Below, one piece after another: positions 10,000-20,291 of a stretch of DNA of 64,000 bases. The position numbers and the translations under genes are program-made. The stretch spans positions 21,323 to 85,322 of the forward strand of contig NZ_JACBFD010000018.1 in NCBI RefSeq assembly GCF_013391405.1, in the 5' to 3' direction. Origin of the DNA: Staphylococcus sp. GSSP0090 (GTDB lineage Bacteria; Bacillota; Bacilli; Staphylococcales; Staphylococcaceae). Position 1 is the stretch's first letter, and every line of letters begins with the position of its first letter. Below the pieces are notes generated by a model. The model worked only from the letters and a program-made list of their open reading frames with translations, did no database searches and was not told the origin of the DNA.

Positions 10000-10635
10000 T
10001 CAATCTTGACTTCGAATCATTAACACACTGCCTTCAGTTATATTGACAGTACCAGAATCTTGACTCAACTCATTTGAAATCGTAAGCGTTGAACCAAGTT
10101 TTAGTGTTTCATTTTCTAAATTATATTTAAAACCTTTTAACGAAATTACCGTCGGATAGATTACTGGGATATATGAGACATATGGAAAGTGTTTATTATA
10201 CGCAACCTTATATTGACCTTTTTGTAAAAATTGAATTTCATTCGTATCGTCAATTAATTTAATCTTGATACCCAATTCTGTATATTCAGGTTTTTCCAGA
10301 ATTTGTAGTGCGCCCATAAAATGATCTAGCCTACCACCCGTTGCCCCATAAACATCAATACTTCGATAGCCACACTTAATTGCTTGATCAATACCTAACG
10401 CTAAATCTGTGTCATCTTTTTCAGAATTATATGGATTTATTTGTATTTGTTGTTGTATAAAGTCTTTCTCTGACTCAGTAATTGAATCAAAATCGCCAAC
10501 TGCAAATTGTGGCGTAATACCAGATTCTAGTAGTATCAAGGTGCCTCTATCTATACCAATCCAATGTTCATGTACATTTTCCTTTAAAATATGCTTGGGC
10601 AAATTTCTATTACCACATAATAAATTGGCTTTCAT
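10000..10635 (-). CDS. thiN: Thiamine pyrophosphokinase
   Basis: A 211-residue enzyme that converts thiamine and ATP to thiamine diphosphate and AMP. Motifs: GIDRGTLILLESGITPQFAVGD near residue 30, EKDDTDLALG, and GATGGRLDHFMGAL in the catalytic half; the C-terminal beta-sandwich binds thiamine. It is the last gene of the run prkC-rsgA-rpe-thiN, 5 bp after rpe. Length fits the family. Confidence 0.93.
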   Translation of the reverse strand: MKANLLCGNRNLPKHILKENVHEHWIGIDRGTLILLESGITPQFAVGDFDSITESEKDFIQQQIQINPYNSEKDDTDLALGIDQAIKCGYRSIDVYGATGGRLDHFMGALQILEKPEYTELGIKIKLIDDTNEIQFLQKGQYKVAYNKHFPYVSYIPVIYPTVISLKGFKYNLENETLKLGSTLTISNELSQDSGTVNITEGSVLMIRSQD

Positions 10636-10640
10636 TTATG

Positions 10641-11285
10641 TCAACCTTTCAATGTCTTAGTCACCGTCTGATAGTCATCATGTTTAAAGAAGTATGATCC
10701 TGCAACAAGCATTGTCGCACCATGATTCACTACTGTTTCAACCGTAGTATCATTAATGCCACCATCTACTTCAATATCAAAATTTAAGTCTTGGGCTTTT
10801 TTGATGTTTGATAATTGGTCCAATTTTTCAACACAATCATTAATAAACGTTTGGCCACCAAAGCCAGGATTTACAGTCATAACCAATACATAATCCACCA
10901 TTTTTAATATCGGACGAATTAAATCAACCGGAGTCCCAGGATTAATCACTATACCTGCTTTTACATTGTTATGCTTAATTTGTTCAATCACCCTATGTAT
11001 ATGGGGTGTTGCTTCAACATGTACTGAAATCATATCAGCGCCATGCTCAGCAAATAATTCAACATATTTTTCAGGTTCTTGTATCATAAGATGTACATCA
11101 ATAGGCAAATCTGTACCTTTACGTACTGAATCCAATATAGGCAATCCAATTGAAATATTAGGTACAAATTGTCCATCCATGACGTCAAAATGTACCCCAT
11201 CGACACCTGCTTTCTCTAGAGCAGCTAACTCTTGTTGTAAATTCAAAAAATCTGCTGATAATAATGATGGATATAATTTTGCCAC
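10641..11285 (-). CDS. rpe: Ribulose-phosphate 3-epimerase
   Basis: A 214-residue TIM-barrel enzyme of the pentose phosphate pathway that interconverts ribulose-5-P and xylulose-5-P. Visible signatures are HFDVMDGQFVPNIS, DVHLMI, VNPGFGGQ and DGGIN, which hold the metal and phosphate ligands. It starts at a GTG preceded by AAAGGAAAG and directly abuts the rsgA stop, so translation is coupled. Confidence 0.95.
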   Translation of the reverse strand: MAKLYPSLLSADFLNLQQELAALEKAGVDGVHFDVMDGQFVPNISIGLPILDSVRKGTDLPIDVHLMIQEPEKYVELFAEHGADMISVHVEATPHIHRVIEQIKHNNVKAGIVINPGTPVDLIRPILKMVDYVLVMTVNPGFGGQTFINDCVEKLDQLSNIKKAQDLNFDIEVDGGINDTTVETVVNHGATMLVAGSYFFKHDDYQTVTKTLKG

Positions 11286-12161
11286 TTAATATCTTTCCTT
11301 TCTATTTGAAATTTCTTTAAAAAGTTGTAAATAATGATCATATCTAAACTGGGCGATATTGCCATTTTCTAATTCCGCTTTGACATTACATTTCGGTTCA
11401 TTGATATGGTTACAATCTCTAAATTTACATGACTCACCATACTCATTTATTTCCATAAAATAATTTTTAATTTCGTCTTTGTGTATATGATCATAATCCA
11501 AAGCACTAAAGCCTGGTGTATCTGCTATGTAGCCTTTGGCTCTTTCAAACAATTCAACATGACGCGTTGTGTGGCGACCACGATTTAACGCTCTAGAAAT
11601 ATGTTGTGTTTCTAAATCTAAATTCGGAAAATATTTATTCAATAAGGTAGATTTACCAACACCGGATTGACCACTTAACACCGCTAATCCGTCACCCCAA
11701 CTTGAAAAGACTTGTTCAATGTCTTCGTTTATACTTATGAATTGTGTTTTATATCCCATATTTTCATAAACTTCTAACAATTTATCGATTTCGTGTTGTT
11801 TGTCCACAGACGTTAAATCTTTTTTAGTTACAAGAATACGCGGACGCATATGGTAAGAATGCGCAATAACTAAAAATCTGTCTAGTAGCTGGGTAGAAAA
11901 ATCTGGTTCTACCGCACTCATCACAAGAATAAGATGATCAACATTACTTACAGGTGGTCGCTTTATTTCATTTTTTCGTTCATGAACATGTTGAATATAA
12001 CCTTCTGTTATATTTTCCACTTCAAAATCAACTACGTCACCTACAATAGGTGAAAATTTATTTTTTCTAAAAAGGCCGCGTGGCTTTGTATCATACATTT
12101 CACCGTCTACGTCAACACGGTAAACACCACTGATTGATTTTATGATGCGTCCTGTTTTCAC
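11286..12161 (-). CDS. rsgA: Ribosome small subunit GTPase RsgA
   Basis: A 291-residue circularly permuted GTPase that checks late 30S assembly. An N-terminal OB fold (about 1-65) precedes the GTPase with TKKD (G4) before [11 protein letters not shown] (G1) and DTPGFS (G3). A C-terminal zinc finger has [17 protein letters not shown] start with GAGGGGTG as ribosome site. It lies between prkC and rpe, as in other Firmicutes, though a 305-bp gap (12162-12466) separates it from prkC. Confidence 0.95.
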   Translation of the reverse strand: MKTGRIIKSISGVYRVDVDGEMYDTKPRGLFRKNKFSPIVGDVVDFEVENITEGYIQHVHERKNEIKRPPVSNVDHLILVMSAVEPDFSTQLLDRFLVIAHSYHMRPRILVTKKDLTSVDKQHEIDKLLEVYENMGYKTQFISINEDIEQVFSSWGDGLAVLSGQSGVGKSTLLNKYFPNLDLETQHISRALNRGRHTTRHVELFERAKGYIADTPGFSALDYDHIHKDEIKNYFMEINEYGESCKFRDCNHINEPKCNVKAELENGNIAQFRYDHYLQLFKEISNRKERY

Positions 12162-12360
12162 TTAGGCACCCCTCTTTTAAATACTTTTACCATTTATATT
12201 ATAGCAAAGCATTTTTAATTTAAATATGATTTGAAACGATTTCGGCTAAATTTTCAATCGGTATTATCAGTTATGACACTTATAATCTTAATTATGCTAT
12301 ACATAACGCTTATATTTAAAATAATTATACTGAAAGTAATACTCTTTGATACTAATTTAA

Positions 12361-12397
12361 AGCACCGATTTAATCAAAATTTGACTAAATCGGTGCT
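12361..12397. terminator. Hairpin terminator between prkC and rsgA
   Basis: AGCACCGATTTA pairs perfectly with TAAATCGGTGCT. On the minus strand a short T-rich tail follows, so it probably ends or thins the stp1-prkC transcript. The rest of gap 12162-12466 is AT-rich with no gene; three direct TTAGCGA repeats lie at its prkC end. Confidence 0.6.
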
Positions 12398-12466
12398 CAT
12401 TTTATAATTAGATTTTCATTTACTTTATGTGGCGGTCGCTAAGTTACAGCGGTTCGCTAAGTGTCG

Positions 12467-14497
12467 CTAAAAATCATAAGGTATGTCTTTATCAGCTACT
12501 ACTTTATCATCAACACGAATGGTATAACCAGCTGTTTTACCTTTTTCAATAGTCATCGGTATTTTAACGGTTTTATTATCTTTAATTTTAAATGTTTGAG
12601 AAGGTGAAGTGCCTTCGCCATCTTTATCTCTTACAAACACTTTAACTTCTTGACTTTTATCATCTTTACCTGTATATCGAACTTCATACGTTTCTGTATA
12701 ATCTTTTGTCGCTGGTTCATCATCTTTTTCGTCATCATCTTTTTCTTTATCTGTTTTATCTTCATCAGACTTTGGAGCGCCTTTTGAAACGGTAAATTCA
12801 ATTGTCGATCCTTCGTCTATTTCTTTGTCTTTTGGTGTTTGACTGATAACATTGTCTTTCTTAACTTTCTTGTCTTCAGTTTCCTCGGTGACAACGACTT
12901 TGAAACCTTTTGCTTCTAATTCTGATTTCGCAGTTTTAAAAGCTTTGTTCTCATAATCATCAACATAAACTTGTTTCGTGCCTAAAGATTCAGTAAGTTC
13001 TATGTTGCTGTCATTTATTTTAATTTTGTCTCCTGGGGATACATTTTGCGATTCAATTAAACCTTTAGCGATATTTTGTTTCGTGTAGGCTTGTTTCACT
13101 TTTGAATCTTCGATACCTAAATCTTTAAGTTTATTTAGTGCATCAGACTTGGATAGTCCAAATAAATTTGGCATTTCTGCTAATTCAGGTCCTTTTGATA
13201 AAACAATGTCTACTTTACTTTGTTGTTCTAATCGATCACCTTTATCTGGTGTCGTTTTTATAATTTTATTTTCAGGGTACTTATCGCTATATTCACGAGA
13301 AATGTCACCCATTTGTAATTTATTTTCTTTTAAAATATGTTCTGCTTCTTTTTCTGTCTTACCTGTTAAATCTGGTGTTTCTAGATATTTATTGCCAAAC
13401 ATGCCCATTGCCATAAAACCAAATAAACCGAATAGCAATAAGACGATAATAAGCGTATAGAAAAACTTCTTTTTCTTTGTACGTTTTTTCTGTGGTACTT
13501 CATAAATATGTTCTTCACTTGATTGAAATTGTTGTTGGTTGACGATAGGAATCTGCATTGTTTCTTTTATGCTTTTTCCTTTATCTTCATCTCTTGTCTG
13601 GTTGACAATATCTGATTTATTTATAGGTATTGTTTTAGTGTTCGCATCAATAGATTGATATTTCTCTTCATTCACGCGATTTTTAGACAATACATTTTCT
13701 AAATCATTTTGCATATCTCTTACTGATTGGTAACGCACCGTCTTATCTTTTTCAGTTGCTTTTAATACAACATTACTAAGCGCTTGTGGTACATCTGAAC
13801 GTTCATCAGTAATATTAGGCATAGGATCCTGAATATGCTTAATTGCAATACTTACTGCTGTTTCTCCAGAAAACGGTGGTTTACCAATAAGCATTTCATA
13901 CAATACAACACCAATTGAATAGATATCAGTCCCATTATCTGTTGATTCACCACGTGCTTGTTCAGGTGACAAATATTGAACTGTGCCTAACACATGATTC
14001 GTTTGGGTCATTGTCGTTTCACTTAAGGCTTTTGCAATACCAAAGTCTAAAATCTTCAACGTTTGATGCTTATCTACTAAAATATTTTGTGGTTTAATAT
14101 CACGATGCACAATCTTAGTATCATGTGCATGTTTAATTCCATTAATAATTTGATTGATAAAGTTAAGTACTGTCGTGGTTTCCATAGGATGATTCTTTTC
14201 AATGTATTCAGATAATGTCGGCCCTTCTATATATTCCATAACTAAATAGAAGTTGTCATCATCTTCAGTAACATCAAACACACTGACTATGTTTTCATGT
14301 GAAAGTTGAGTTAAATTATGCACTTCTCTTTCGAAACGCTTAATAGTCTCTTCTTTTTCACCAGGAGGAATTCTTATTGCTTTGATCGCTACTTTACGAT
14401 TGAGAATTGTATCTTCGGCAAGATAGACCGTACTCATTCCGCCACCACCGAGTTTTTTAATGACCTCGTAGCGCTCACTTATTATTTTGCCTATCAT
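12467..14497 (-). CDS. prkC: PASTA-domain Ser/Thr protein kinase (PrkC/Stk1)
   Basis: A 676-residue membrane kinase that senses muropeptides or lipid II and phosphorylates cell-wall and division proteins. Cytoplasmic kinase domain about 10-270: glycine loop LGGGGMSTV, Lys39 in VAIK, HRDIKPQN (Asp133), DFG at 151-153, GTVQYLSPEQ activation region. After a linker and a basic patch, one membrane span (about 345-367) leads to three extracellular PASTA domains (about 372-575). An acidic Asp/Glu/Lys-rich linker (about 577-602) then precedes a C-terminal Ig-like domain. It overlaps stp1 by 4 bp (ATGA), so kinase and phosphatase are coupled. Slightly longer than the S. aureus protein (664). Confidence 0.96.
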   Translation of the reverse strand: MIGKIISERYEVIKKLGGGGMSTVYLAEDTILNRKVAIKAIRIPPGEKEETIKRFEREVHNLTQLSHENIVSVFDVTEDDDNFYLVMEYIEGPTLSEYIEKNHPMETTTVLNFINQIINGIKHAHDTKIVHRDIKPQNILVDKHQTLKILDFGIAKALSETTMTQTNHVLGTVQYLSPEQARGESTDNGTDIYSIGVVLYEMLIGKPPFSGETAVSIAIKHIQDPMPNITDERSDVPQALSNVVLKATEKDKTVRYQSVRDMQNDLENVLSKNRVNEEKYQSIDANTKTIPINKSDIVNQTRDEDKGKSIKETMQIPIVNQQQFQSSEEHIYEVPQKKRTKKKKFFYTLIIVLLLFGLFGFMAMGMFGNKYLETPDLTGKTEKEAEHILKENKLQMGDISREYSDKYPENKIIKTTPDKGDRLEQQSKVDIVLSKGPELAEMPNLFGLSKSDALNKLKDLGIEDSKVKQAYTKQNIAKGLIESQNVSPGDKIKINDSNIELTESLGTKQVYVDDYENKAFKTAKSELEAKGFKVVVTEETEDKKVKKDNVISQTPKDKEIDEGSTIEFTVSKGAPKSDEDKTDKEKDDDEKDDEPATKDYTETYEVRYTGKDDKSQEVKVFVRDKDGEGTSPSQTFKIKDNKTVKIPMTIEKGKTAGYTIRVDDKVVADKDIPYDF

Positions 14498-15237
14498 ACT
14501 CTATCACCTTCAATCTCAGCCAATACAATACTCACATTGTCATTCGTATCTTCTGATAACGCAAGTTCTATTAAGTCTTGACCGTGTATCTCTAATGCTT
14601 TCACTTGTAACAAAGATGCTTGAATTTGATGGTTACGTACAAAATCGGTTAAACCATCGGAATTTAACATTAAGTAATCATAGAAATTCGTCTTTTTCAC
14701 AAATATATCTGGTGTCACTAACTTATCAGTTCCCATGACTTTGGTAATAATATTTCGTTGAGGATGGTTAAATGCTTGTTCAGCTGTTATTTGCCCAATC
14801 ATCACGAGGTGATTAACAAATGAATGATCATTCGTAATTTGTTCAATCTCTCTACTATTCACCAAATAAGCACGTGAATCACCGATATTTGCTACAACAA
14901 TATAGTTATCAAATACTAAAGCACAGACACAAGTTGTTCCCATGCCTTGATATTCTGGGTTTTCTACTGACATTTCATATAACTCACGATTAATAGCTTT
15001 TAAAGTTGTTCTCAACCAATTTTCAGCTTGATCTGCTTCGATTAGATTTTCCTCTTCAAAACGACGTTGAAGCTCATCAGTGACAAATTGGCTTGCTACT
15101 TCTCCTGCTAGATGACCGCCCATACCATCACAAAGCACTAATAGTTGTTGCTCTGTGCGATTATAAAATACGCCACCTGCGTCTTCATTTTTATCACGGT
15201 ATCGACCCGTGTCAGTAAAAAATTGTGCTTTTAGCAT
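14494..15237 (-). CDS. stp: PP2C-type Ser/Thr phosphatase Stp1/PrpC
   Basis: A 247-residue PPM phosphatase opposing the PASTA kinase. Metal-binding motifs: RDKNEDAGG near the N-terminus, CDGMGGHLAGE, NIGDSRAY, LNSDGLTDFV and a C-terminal DNVSIVL, all with the Asp residues intact. It sits 4 bp downstream of rlmN and overlaps prkC by 4 bp. Confidence 0.95.
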   Translation of the reverse strand: MLKAQFFTDTGRYRDKNEDAGGVFYNRTEQQLLVLCDGMGGHLAGEVASQFVTDELQRRFEEENLIEADQAENWLRTTLKAINRELYEMSVENPEYQGMGTTCVCALVFDNYIVVANIGDSRAYLVNSREIEQITNDHSFVNHLVMIGQITAEQAFNHPQRNIITKVMGTDKLVTPDIFVKKTNFYDYLMLNSDGLTDFVRNHQIQASLLQVKALEIHGQDLIELALSEDTNDNVSIVLAEIEGDRV

Positions 15238-15241
15238 GTCC

Positions 15242-16336
15242 CTACCTCGTTTCTACTTTTCGTTCCTTAGCTCTTAATTGACCACAAGCAGCATCTATAT
15301 CCGCACCTTGCTCACGTCTAATTGTTGCATTTATCCCTAAACGCTTTAATTCTTTTTCAAATTTAAAGATATCTTCTTTAGGTGTCTTCACATAATTTCT
15401 TTCGGGTACGTGATTCACTGGTATTAAGTTAACATGACAATTCAATTTTTGAATTAAATGTGCTAATGCTCTAGCATGTTCAATTTGGTCGTTTACACCA
15501 CCAAATAATCCATACTCAAAAGTAATACGTCTATTTGTTTTTTCTTGATAATAATGAATTGCTTCCATTAATTTTTCTACGTTATATGCTCTATTAATAG
15601 GCATTAATCGTGAACGAATCTCATCACTTGCACCATGTAAGCTAACTGCAAAATTAATCTGAATATCTTCGTCAGCAAAATCATATATTCTTGGAATAAT
15701 ACCTGATGTTGACACTGTTATATGACGTGCGCCAATATTTAATCCATTGTCATCATTTACTATTTTCAAGAAGTCCATCATTTCATCGTAATTTTCAAAT
15801 GGTTCACCAATACCCATGATAACGATTTGCGAGACACGCTCTTCAGTTTCATCTAAAGCTTTTTGAACCGTTAATACTTGCGAAACAATTTCTCCAGCTT
15901 CTAGATTACGTTTCAAACCACCTAGCGTAGAAGCACAAAATGTACAACCAATACGGCAACCAACTTGTGTTGTTACACAAACAGAATTCCCGTATTCATG
16001 TCTCATGAGGACTGTTTCAATCGTATAGCCATCTTGTAATTCAAATAAAAACTTAATTGTACCGTCTTTACTTTCTTGTTTAACAACTGTTGTCATTGTT
16101 GTCATTGTAAAGTTAGCTTTAAGTACTTCTCTTAATTCTTTAGATAAGTTTGTCATATCTTCAATGTTATCGACGCGTTTTTCGTAAAGCCACTCAAAAA
16201 TTTGTTTTGCTCTGAATTTTTGCTGACCATTTTGTACCAACCAATCTTGCATCTCGTCATATCTTAATGAATAAATTGATTGCTTTTCAAAATTGGGAAG
16301 AAACTTATTTTTTTTCTTCTTTTCTGCAGTTATCAT
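15242..16336 (-). CDS. rlmN: 23S rRNA (adenine2503-C2)-methyltransferase RlmN
   Basis: A 364-residue radical-SAM enzyme that methylates A2503 of 23S rRNA and A37 of some tRNAs. The cluster motif is Cys127-x3-Cys131-x2-Cys134 ([11 protein letters not shown]), and the C-terminal catalytic Cys351 lies in AACGQL. GEP motif [10 protein letters not shown] present. The flanking genes rsmB (3 bp upstream) and stp1 (4 bp downstream) form one tight operon. Not a Cfr variant: neighbours and sequence are the chromosomal housekeeping type. Confidence 0.95.
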   Translation of the reverse strand: MITAEKKKKNKFLPNFEKQSIYSLRYDEMQDWLVQNGQQKFRAKQIFEWLYEKRVDNIEDMTNLSKELREVLKANFTMTTMTTVVKQESKDGTIKFLFELQDGYTIETVLMRHEYGNSVCVTTQVGCRIGCTFCASTLGGLKRNLEAGEIVSQVLTVQKALDETEERVSQIVIMGIGEPFENYDEMMDFLKIVNDDNGLNIGARHITVSTSGIIPRIYDFADEDIQINFAVSLHGASDEIRSRLMPINRAYNVEKLMEAIHYYQEKTNRRITFEYGLFGGVNDQIEHARALAHLIQKLNCHVNLIPVNHVPERNYVKTPKEDIFKFEKELKRLGINATIRREQGADIDAACGQLRAKERKVETR

Positions 16337-16339
16337 ATT

Positions 16340-17653
16340 TTAATTTTCCTTTCTTCTTATCCTAGTTATGAAAAAGCCATCAGAGTTAAAATCTTGAGGT
16401 AAAATTTGCATCGTTTTTACTTTTTCGCCAGTTATTGGATGTTCAAATACATCGAATTCAAAATCTTTATTTTCTTTTAAAAATGTATATACAACATTTT
16501 CATTTTCCATTTGCTCAATCGTACAAGTTGAATAGACGATTGTACCACCAGGTTTTACATTATTTTTCACATTATTTAAAATTTCCAATTGAATTTCAAC
16601 TAAAGATTCAATTGCTTGTTGCGATTGTTCATATTTAATTTCTGGTTTGTGTCTTAAAACACCTAACCCACTACAAGGTGCATCTACTAAAATCTTATCA
16701 TACACTTTATCATATTTTTCAGTCGCATCGTGTTCAAATGCAGAAATGTTAGATAAACGTAATTTTCTAATATTAAAATCTATTAAATCTATTTTATGTT
16801 CATGAATATCGGTCGCATCAACATGTCCAGTATCATTTAATATTTCAGCAATATGGCAAGCTTTCCCACCAGGTGCACTGCAAGCATCTAAAACTTGATC
16901 ACCCTCATTTAATGCCATTAATTCACCAACAAACATTGAACTCTTATCTTGAATCGAAATAAGTCCATCTTTAAACATACGGGATTCAATGATTGGTTTA
17001 CCACTTATATGCAGACACGATTCAATATCTCTATCTTGTTCAACAATATAATCGTCATCAACAAGTCTTCTAATCGCATCGTCTATTGAAATGCGTGTCA
17101 AATTAACGCGTACAGTAGTAGATACTTTATCTAAAAATGATTGAGCAATTGTTTCTGTTTTTTCAATACCAAAATGCGTTGCCCAGTGATCAACTAACCA
17201 TTTGGGTAAACTGTATTCAATCGCGATGCGTTTTTTGTTATCTGTAATTTCAGTAAAATCTGGTAAGTCACTGCGCATAATATTTCTTAATATACCGTTC
17301 ACAACATTACCATTATGTGGACCACCTTTATATTTAGCAATTTCAACAGCTTCATTAATAATTGCGTGTTCCGGTATTTTATCTAAATACACATATTGAT
17401 AAATACTCATCCAAAGTAACTGTCTGACCCAGCCTTTTAACTTTGTTTGAACGAATGGTTTCAATAAGTAATCTAAAGTGTATTTTCTTTTTAAGGTACC
17501 ATATACTAATTCTGTATATAATCCCTTATCTGCTCGATTTAATTCATTATTTGATAACACATCATTAATAATGATATTACTATATGCTTTATCGTTTATA
17601 ATATCTTGAAGTGTTTCAAATGCTAACACTCGCACATTTGTCTCTATTGTCAT
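16340..17653 (-). CDS. rsmB: 16S rRNA (cytosine967-C5)-methyltransferase RsmB (Sun)
   Basis: A 437-residue methyltransferase with an N-terminal NusB-like RNA-binding domain (about 1-130) and a SAM domain. DACSAPGGK (256-264) binds SAM, the catalytic Cys is in PCSGLG (326-331), and the second Cys is in STCT (375-378). Its ATG overlaps the fmt stop by 4 bp, within the def-like/fmt/rsmB/rlmN/stp1/prkC operon. Confidence 0.95.
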   Translation of the reverse strand: MTIETNVRVLAFETLQDIINDKAYSNIIINDVLSNNELNRADKGLYTELVYGTLKRKYTLDYLLKPFVQTKLKGWVRQLLWMSIYQYVYLDKIPEHAIINEAVEIAKYKGGPHNGNVVNGILRNIMRSDLPDFTEITDNKKRIAIEYSLPKWLVDHWATHFGIEKTETIAQSFLDKVSTTVRVNLTRISIDDAIRRLVDDDYIVEQDRDIESCLHISGKPIIESRMFKDGLISIQDKSSMFVGELMALNEGDQVLDACSAPGGKACHIAEILNDTGHVDATDIHEHKIDLIDFNIRKLRLSNISAFEHDATEKYDKVYDKILVDAPCSGLGVLRHKPEIKYEQSQQAIESLVEIQLEILNNVKNNVKPGGTIVYSTCTIEQMENENVVYTFLKENKDFEFDVFEHPITGEKVKTMQILPQDFNSDGFFITRIRRKEN

Positions 17654-18582
17654 GTTAGTACCTTCCCAACAAGTGAGGTTTGCACGCCACTTAAGTAGTT
17701 TGCAGTTAACATACGTTTTTTGCCTGCAACTTGAATGTCTGTTAATGCAATCGCATCATCGGACCCTGTTGCTACGATGATTGCTTTTTTCGTTGTTTCT
17801 ATGATAGTTCCTGGTTCTCCAGTCTTACCTTTTTCTATTCGAGATGCATATAATTTCATGTTTCCGTCATCCATGACTGTATATGCTACTGGCCACGGTG
17901 AAAGACCTCTAATATGATTGTAAATGACTTCAGCCGATTGAGACCAATCGATCTTTTCCTGTTCTCTATTTATATTCGTTGCAAAAGTAGCTTCATTTTC
18001 ATTCTGCTTCATTTGACTATTCGTACCATTGATAATAGAAGGTAACGTCTCTTTTAATAACTCTGCCCCTAAAAAGCTTAATTTACTATGCATGGTACCA
18101 ACGTCATCTTGTCGTTCGATTTCTATTGCGCGTTGCGAAATGATGTCTCCAGCATCTAGTTTCTTAACCATATACATTATGGAAATACCAGTTTCTGTTT
18201 GGCCATCCATAATAGCTTGGTGAATCGGTGCGCCACCTCTATATTTAGGTAATAATGATGCATGAACATTGATTGCGCCGAGCTTCGGAGCATTTAATAA
18301 TGATTCAGGCAATATTTGTCCAAAAGCGGCAGTTACAATTATATCTGCTTCTAAGTCAATCAGTTGTTCTAACTCTGATGATTGCGCTAATTTTTCTGGT
18401 TGACATACTGGTAAACCGTGCTTTACTGCAACTTCTTTCACAGGTGGCGGTGTTAATATACGTTTTCTACCTACTGGTCTATCTGGTTGAGTCACTACTG
18501 CAATGACATCATGTTCAGCGATTAGCATTTCAAGCACTTTCGTTGAAAAATCTGGTGTCCCCATAAAAATGACTTTACTCAT
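17650..18582 (-). CDS. fmt: Methionyl-tRNA formyltransferase
   Basis: A 310-residue enzyme that formylates initiator Met-tRNA using 10-formyl-THF. The catalytic loop [12 protein letters not shown] (105-116, His107) and the downstream KLDAGD (catalytic Asp) are present, followed by the C-terminal tRNA-binding domain. The frame extends to 18612, but GGAGGCG at about 18592-18598 and the homologous start [12 protein letters not shown] fix the ATG at 18582. That ATG overlaps the end of the def-like gene by 8 bp (ATGAGTAA). Confidence 0.95.
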   Translation of the reverse strand: MSKVIFMGTPDFSTKVLEMLIAEHDVIAVVTQPDRPVGRKRILTPPPVKEVAVKHGLPVCQPEKLAQSSELEQLIDLEADIIVTAAFGQILPESLLNAPKLGAINVHASLLPKYRGGAPIHQAIMDGQTETGISIMYMVKKLDAGDIISQRAIEIERQDDVGTMHSKLSFLGAELLKETLPSIINGTNSQMKQNENEATFATNINREQEKIDWSQSAEVIYNHIRGLSPWPVAYTVMDDGNMKLYASRIEKGKTGEPGTIIETTKKAIIVATGSDDAIALTDIQVAGKKRMLTANYLSGVQTSLVGKVLT

Positions 18583-19063
18583 TATCAAAATACGCCTCCA
18601 TTTCTCTTTCACTTAAAAATTTCTCTACACGTTCAGTAAATAATTTTCCTTCAAAATGATCAACCATATGTAAAATCATTCTAGCGATATCATCATATGC
18701 AGTCATTTCAACTTCATTTCCTTTTTTATCATTACTCTTCACGACAATCATTTTACTTCTTTCCACTTCACCATAAACATTAGGTATGCTGATAGACCCT
18801 TCTAAATCAGTCACTTTTGTATCTGATTCACTTATAATTTGAGGATTAATTAATTGTAACAATCCATCCATTTCCATATCGATTATCGCTACTTTTTGTG
18901 CAACACCAATCTGCGGTGCACATATCGCAGATGCTTCAAAATCATACATCGTGTCTTCTAAATCCAATAGTAACTGTTCTAAATTTTCATCAAATTTTGT
19001 CACATCCGGTATAGACTGATTAAGTATAGGGTGTTTGCTTGTTACAAGTTGCTTGATTGTCAT
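18575..19063 (-). CDS. Peptide deformylase-like protein, catalytically degenerate
   Basis: A 162-residue deformylase fold next to fmt. All three family motifs have changed. The GxGLAAPQ region reads [10 protein letters not shown]. The metal-ligand Cys of EGCLS is Ser90 (EGSIS, 88-92). The HExxH motif is HMVDH (132-136), with Met133 in place of the catalytic Glu. It therefore should not bind metal or deformylate normally. S. aureus is known to carry a second, inactive def-type gene at this site, so the loss is ancestral rather than a recent mutation. The frame is intact and coupled to fmt by an 8-bp overlap, which suggests it is kept for some non-catalytic role. Confidence 0.88.
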   Translation of the reverse strand: MTIKQLVTSKHPILNQSIPDVTKFDENLEQLLLDLEDTMYDFEASAICAPQIGVAQKVAIIDMEMDGLLQLINPQIISESDTKVTDLEGSISIPNVYGEVERSKMIVVKSNDKKGNEVEMTAYDDIARMILHMVDHFEGKLFTERVEKFLSEREMEAYFDNE

Positions 19064-19204
19064 ATCGATTTCTCCTCTTAAAAATTCATCATATCATTAT
19101 AACTTATTTTACTGGAAATTGCACCATCCGTTAATGAATACTTTACCGAATCAATATAGTGAAATACAATTTACATCTCCAATCACTCAAACATTATAAA
19201 ATGT

Positions 19205-19266
19205 AAAAAGTGCAGTAATAGATATCACCTCATATTTAAATGAGCTTTTTATCTAAACTGCACTTT
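19205..19266 (-). terminator. Nested hairpin terminator downstream of the GNAT gene
   Basis: AAAGTGCAGT pairs with ACTGCACTTT, with two inner helices (AGATA/TATCT and CTCAT/ATGAG). On the minus strand it ends in a T-run. It separates the GNAT gene from the def-like/fmt operon. Confidence 0.7.
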
Positions 19267-19337
19267 AAAACTATTCTTTATCGCTTAAATCATTAGTTTC
19301 AAAACTTTACGATTTTTAACTTCTCGCTTATTTATCA

Positions 19338-20033
19338 TTAATTGGGTATCATTAATCGATTCACTTGATTACCAAGCTCATCAAAATTTTGTGGTGACAA
19401 CCACTGCTCAAATTTAAGTTTATTCTGATGCCAATCTTTATCAATCATTGCTAGCCAATACGTATCACGATTACGATTTTTATACACTTTATGTTTTCTA
19501 AAAATGCCTTCAAACTTAAACCCTAATCTTTGGGCTGCCTTAATTGACGGCGCATTCAATGCATCGCATTTCCATTCATATCTTCTATAATTTAATGTTT
19601 GAAATATATAATCTGCTAACAAAAATTGAACCTCTGTAGCTATACGTGTCTGTTTCATAACATTAGCATAGTGAATATGTCCAACTTCAATTGAACCATT
19701 ATAACGGTCAATTCTGAGTAAAGCTATGATACCTAACGCTGTAGAAGTTTTTTTATCAACAATAGCAAAAAAATATGGATCAGTAGCATTAATTTTCTCA
19801 TTTATATATGTCTCAAAGGATTGAAAGTCACGTGGTTGTTCATCAGGTAAATATGTCCAATTTGGTGCATCCGCTTCAGTAGAAAAATAATCATACAAAT
19901 CTTTGATATGATTTTGTGCTAATTTTTCTAATCTGCAATATTGTCCTTCTAAAATTTGTGCATTAGGTAAAAATGCTTGTTTAAATTCAATCTTTGCATC
20001 ACCTATAGGTTGCTTAAACTCATTATATCTCAT
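19338..20033 (-). CDS. GNAT-family N-acetyltransferase (RimJ/RimL type)
   Basis: A 231-residue acetyltransferase-fold protein. Residues about 30-190 carry the RimL-like pattern ILEGQYCRLEKL, ALGIIALLRID, VGHIHYAN, and NAPSIKAAQRLGFKFEG, where the acetyl-CoA loop and C-terminal strand lie. The substrate is unknown. It is a single-gene unit between priA and the def-like gene, a site I do not recall holding such a gene in S. aureus. Gene debris lies upstream. Likely an accessory gene of this lineage. Confidence 0.8.
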   Translation of the reverse strand: MRYNEFKQPIGDAKIEFKQAFLPNAQILEGQYCRLEKLAQNHIKDLYDYFSTEADAPNWTYLPDEQPRDFQSFETYINEKINATDPYFFAIVDKKTSTALGIIALLRIDRYNGSIEVGHIHYANVMKQTRIATEVQFLLADYIFQTLNYRRYEWKCDALNAPSIKAAQRLGFKFEGIFRKHKVYKNRNRDTYWLAMIDKDWHQNKLKFEQWLSPQNFDELGNQVNRLMIPN

Positions 20034-20078
20034 ATAAACACGCCCTTGTTTGTTAAATAATAAAATATCATTACTATT

Positions 20079-20270
20079 TTAACGTAAATCTTCCGCAGTT
20101 GTATTAAAAAATTCGGCTAATATCTGCGCGTCATTTTGATTGAGTGTTAATTGTTGTTGTTCAAAAAATTAGAACAAACTATTTTATTGGCTAATCATTT
20201 AGCTTGCAAAACAATTTGTTCTTTTCTTTGTTCTAATACATTTTTCACAAAATAGGCTGAGCATTGGACT
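20079..20270 (-). pseudogene. Debris of a small protein gene
   Basis: Read on the minus strand, the stretch encodes AYFVKNVLEQRKEQIVLQAK, then an in-frame TGA and a frame change near a poly-T run. It resumes as EQQQLTLNQNDAQILAEFF and ends NTTAEDLR with a stop at 20079-20081. Both parts look protein-like, and the end resembles the tail of a short helix-turn-helix or regulatory protein. No start or ribosome site is clear. Family not recognised; random coding potential cannot be excluded. Confidence 0.35.
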
Positions 20271-20291
20271 GAGTCATAGACTATAATCATG

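Noticed and set aside
15242..16336. Cfr-type multidrug resistance methyltransferase
   Set aside because: The gene is in the housekeeping rsmB-rlmN-stp1 operon and matches RlmN throughout.
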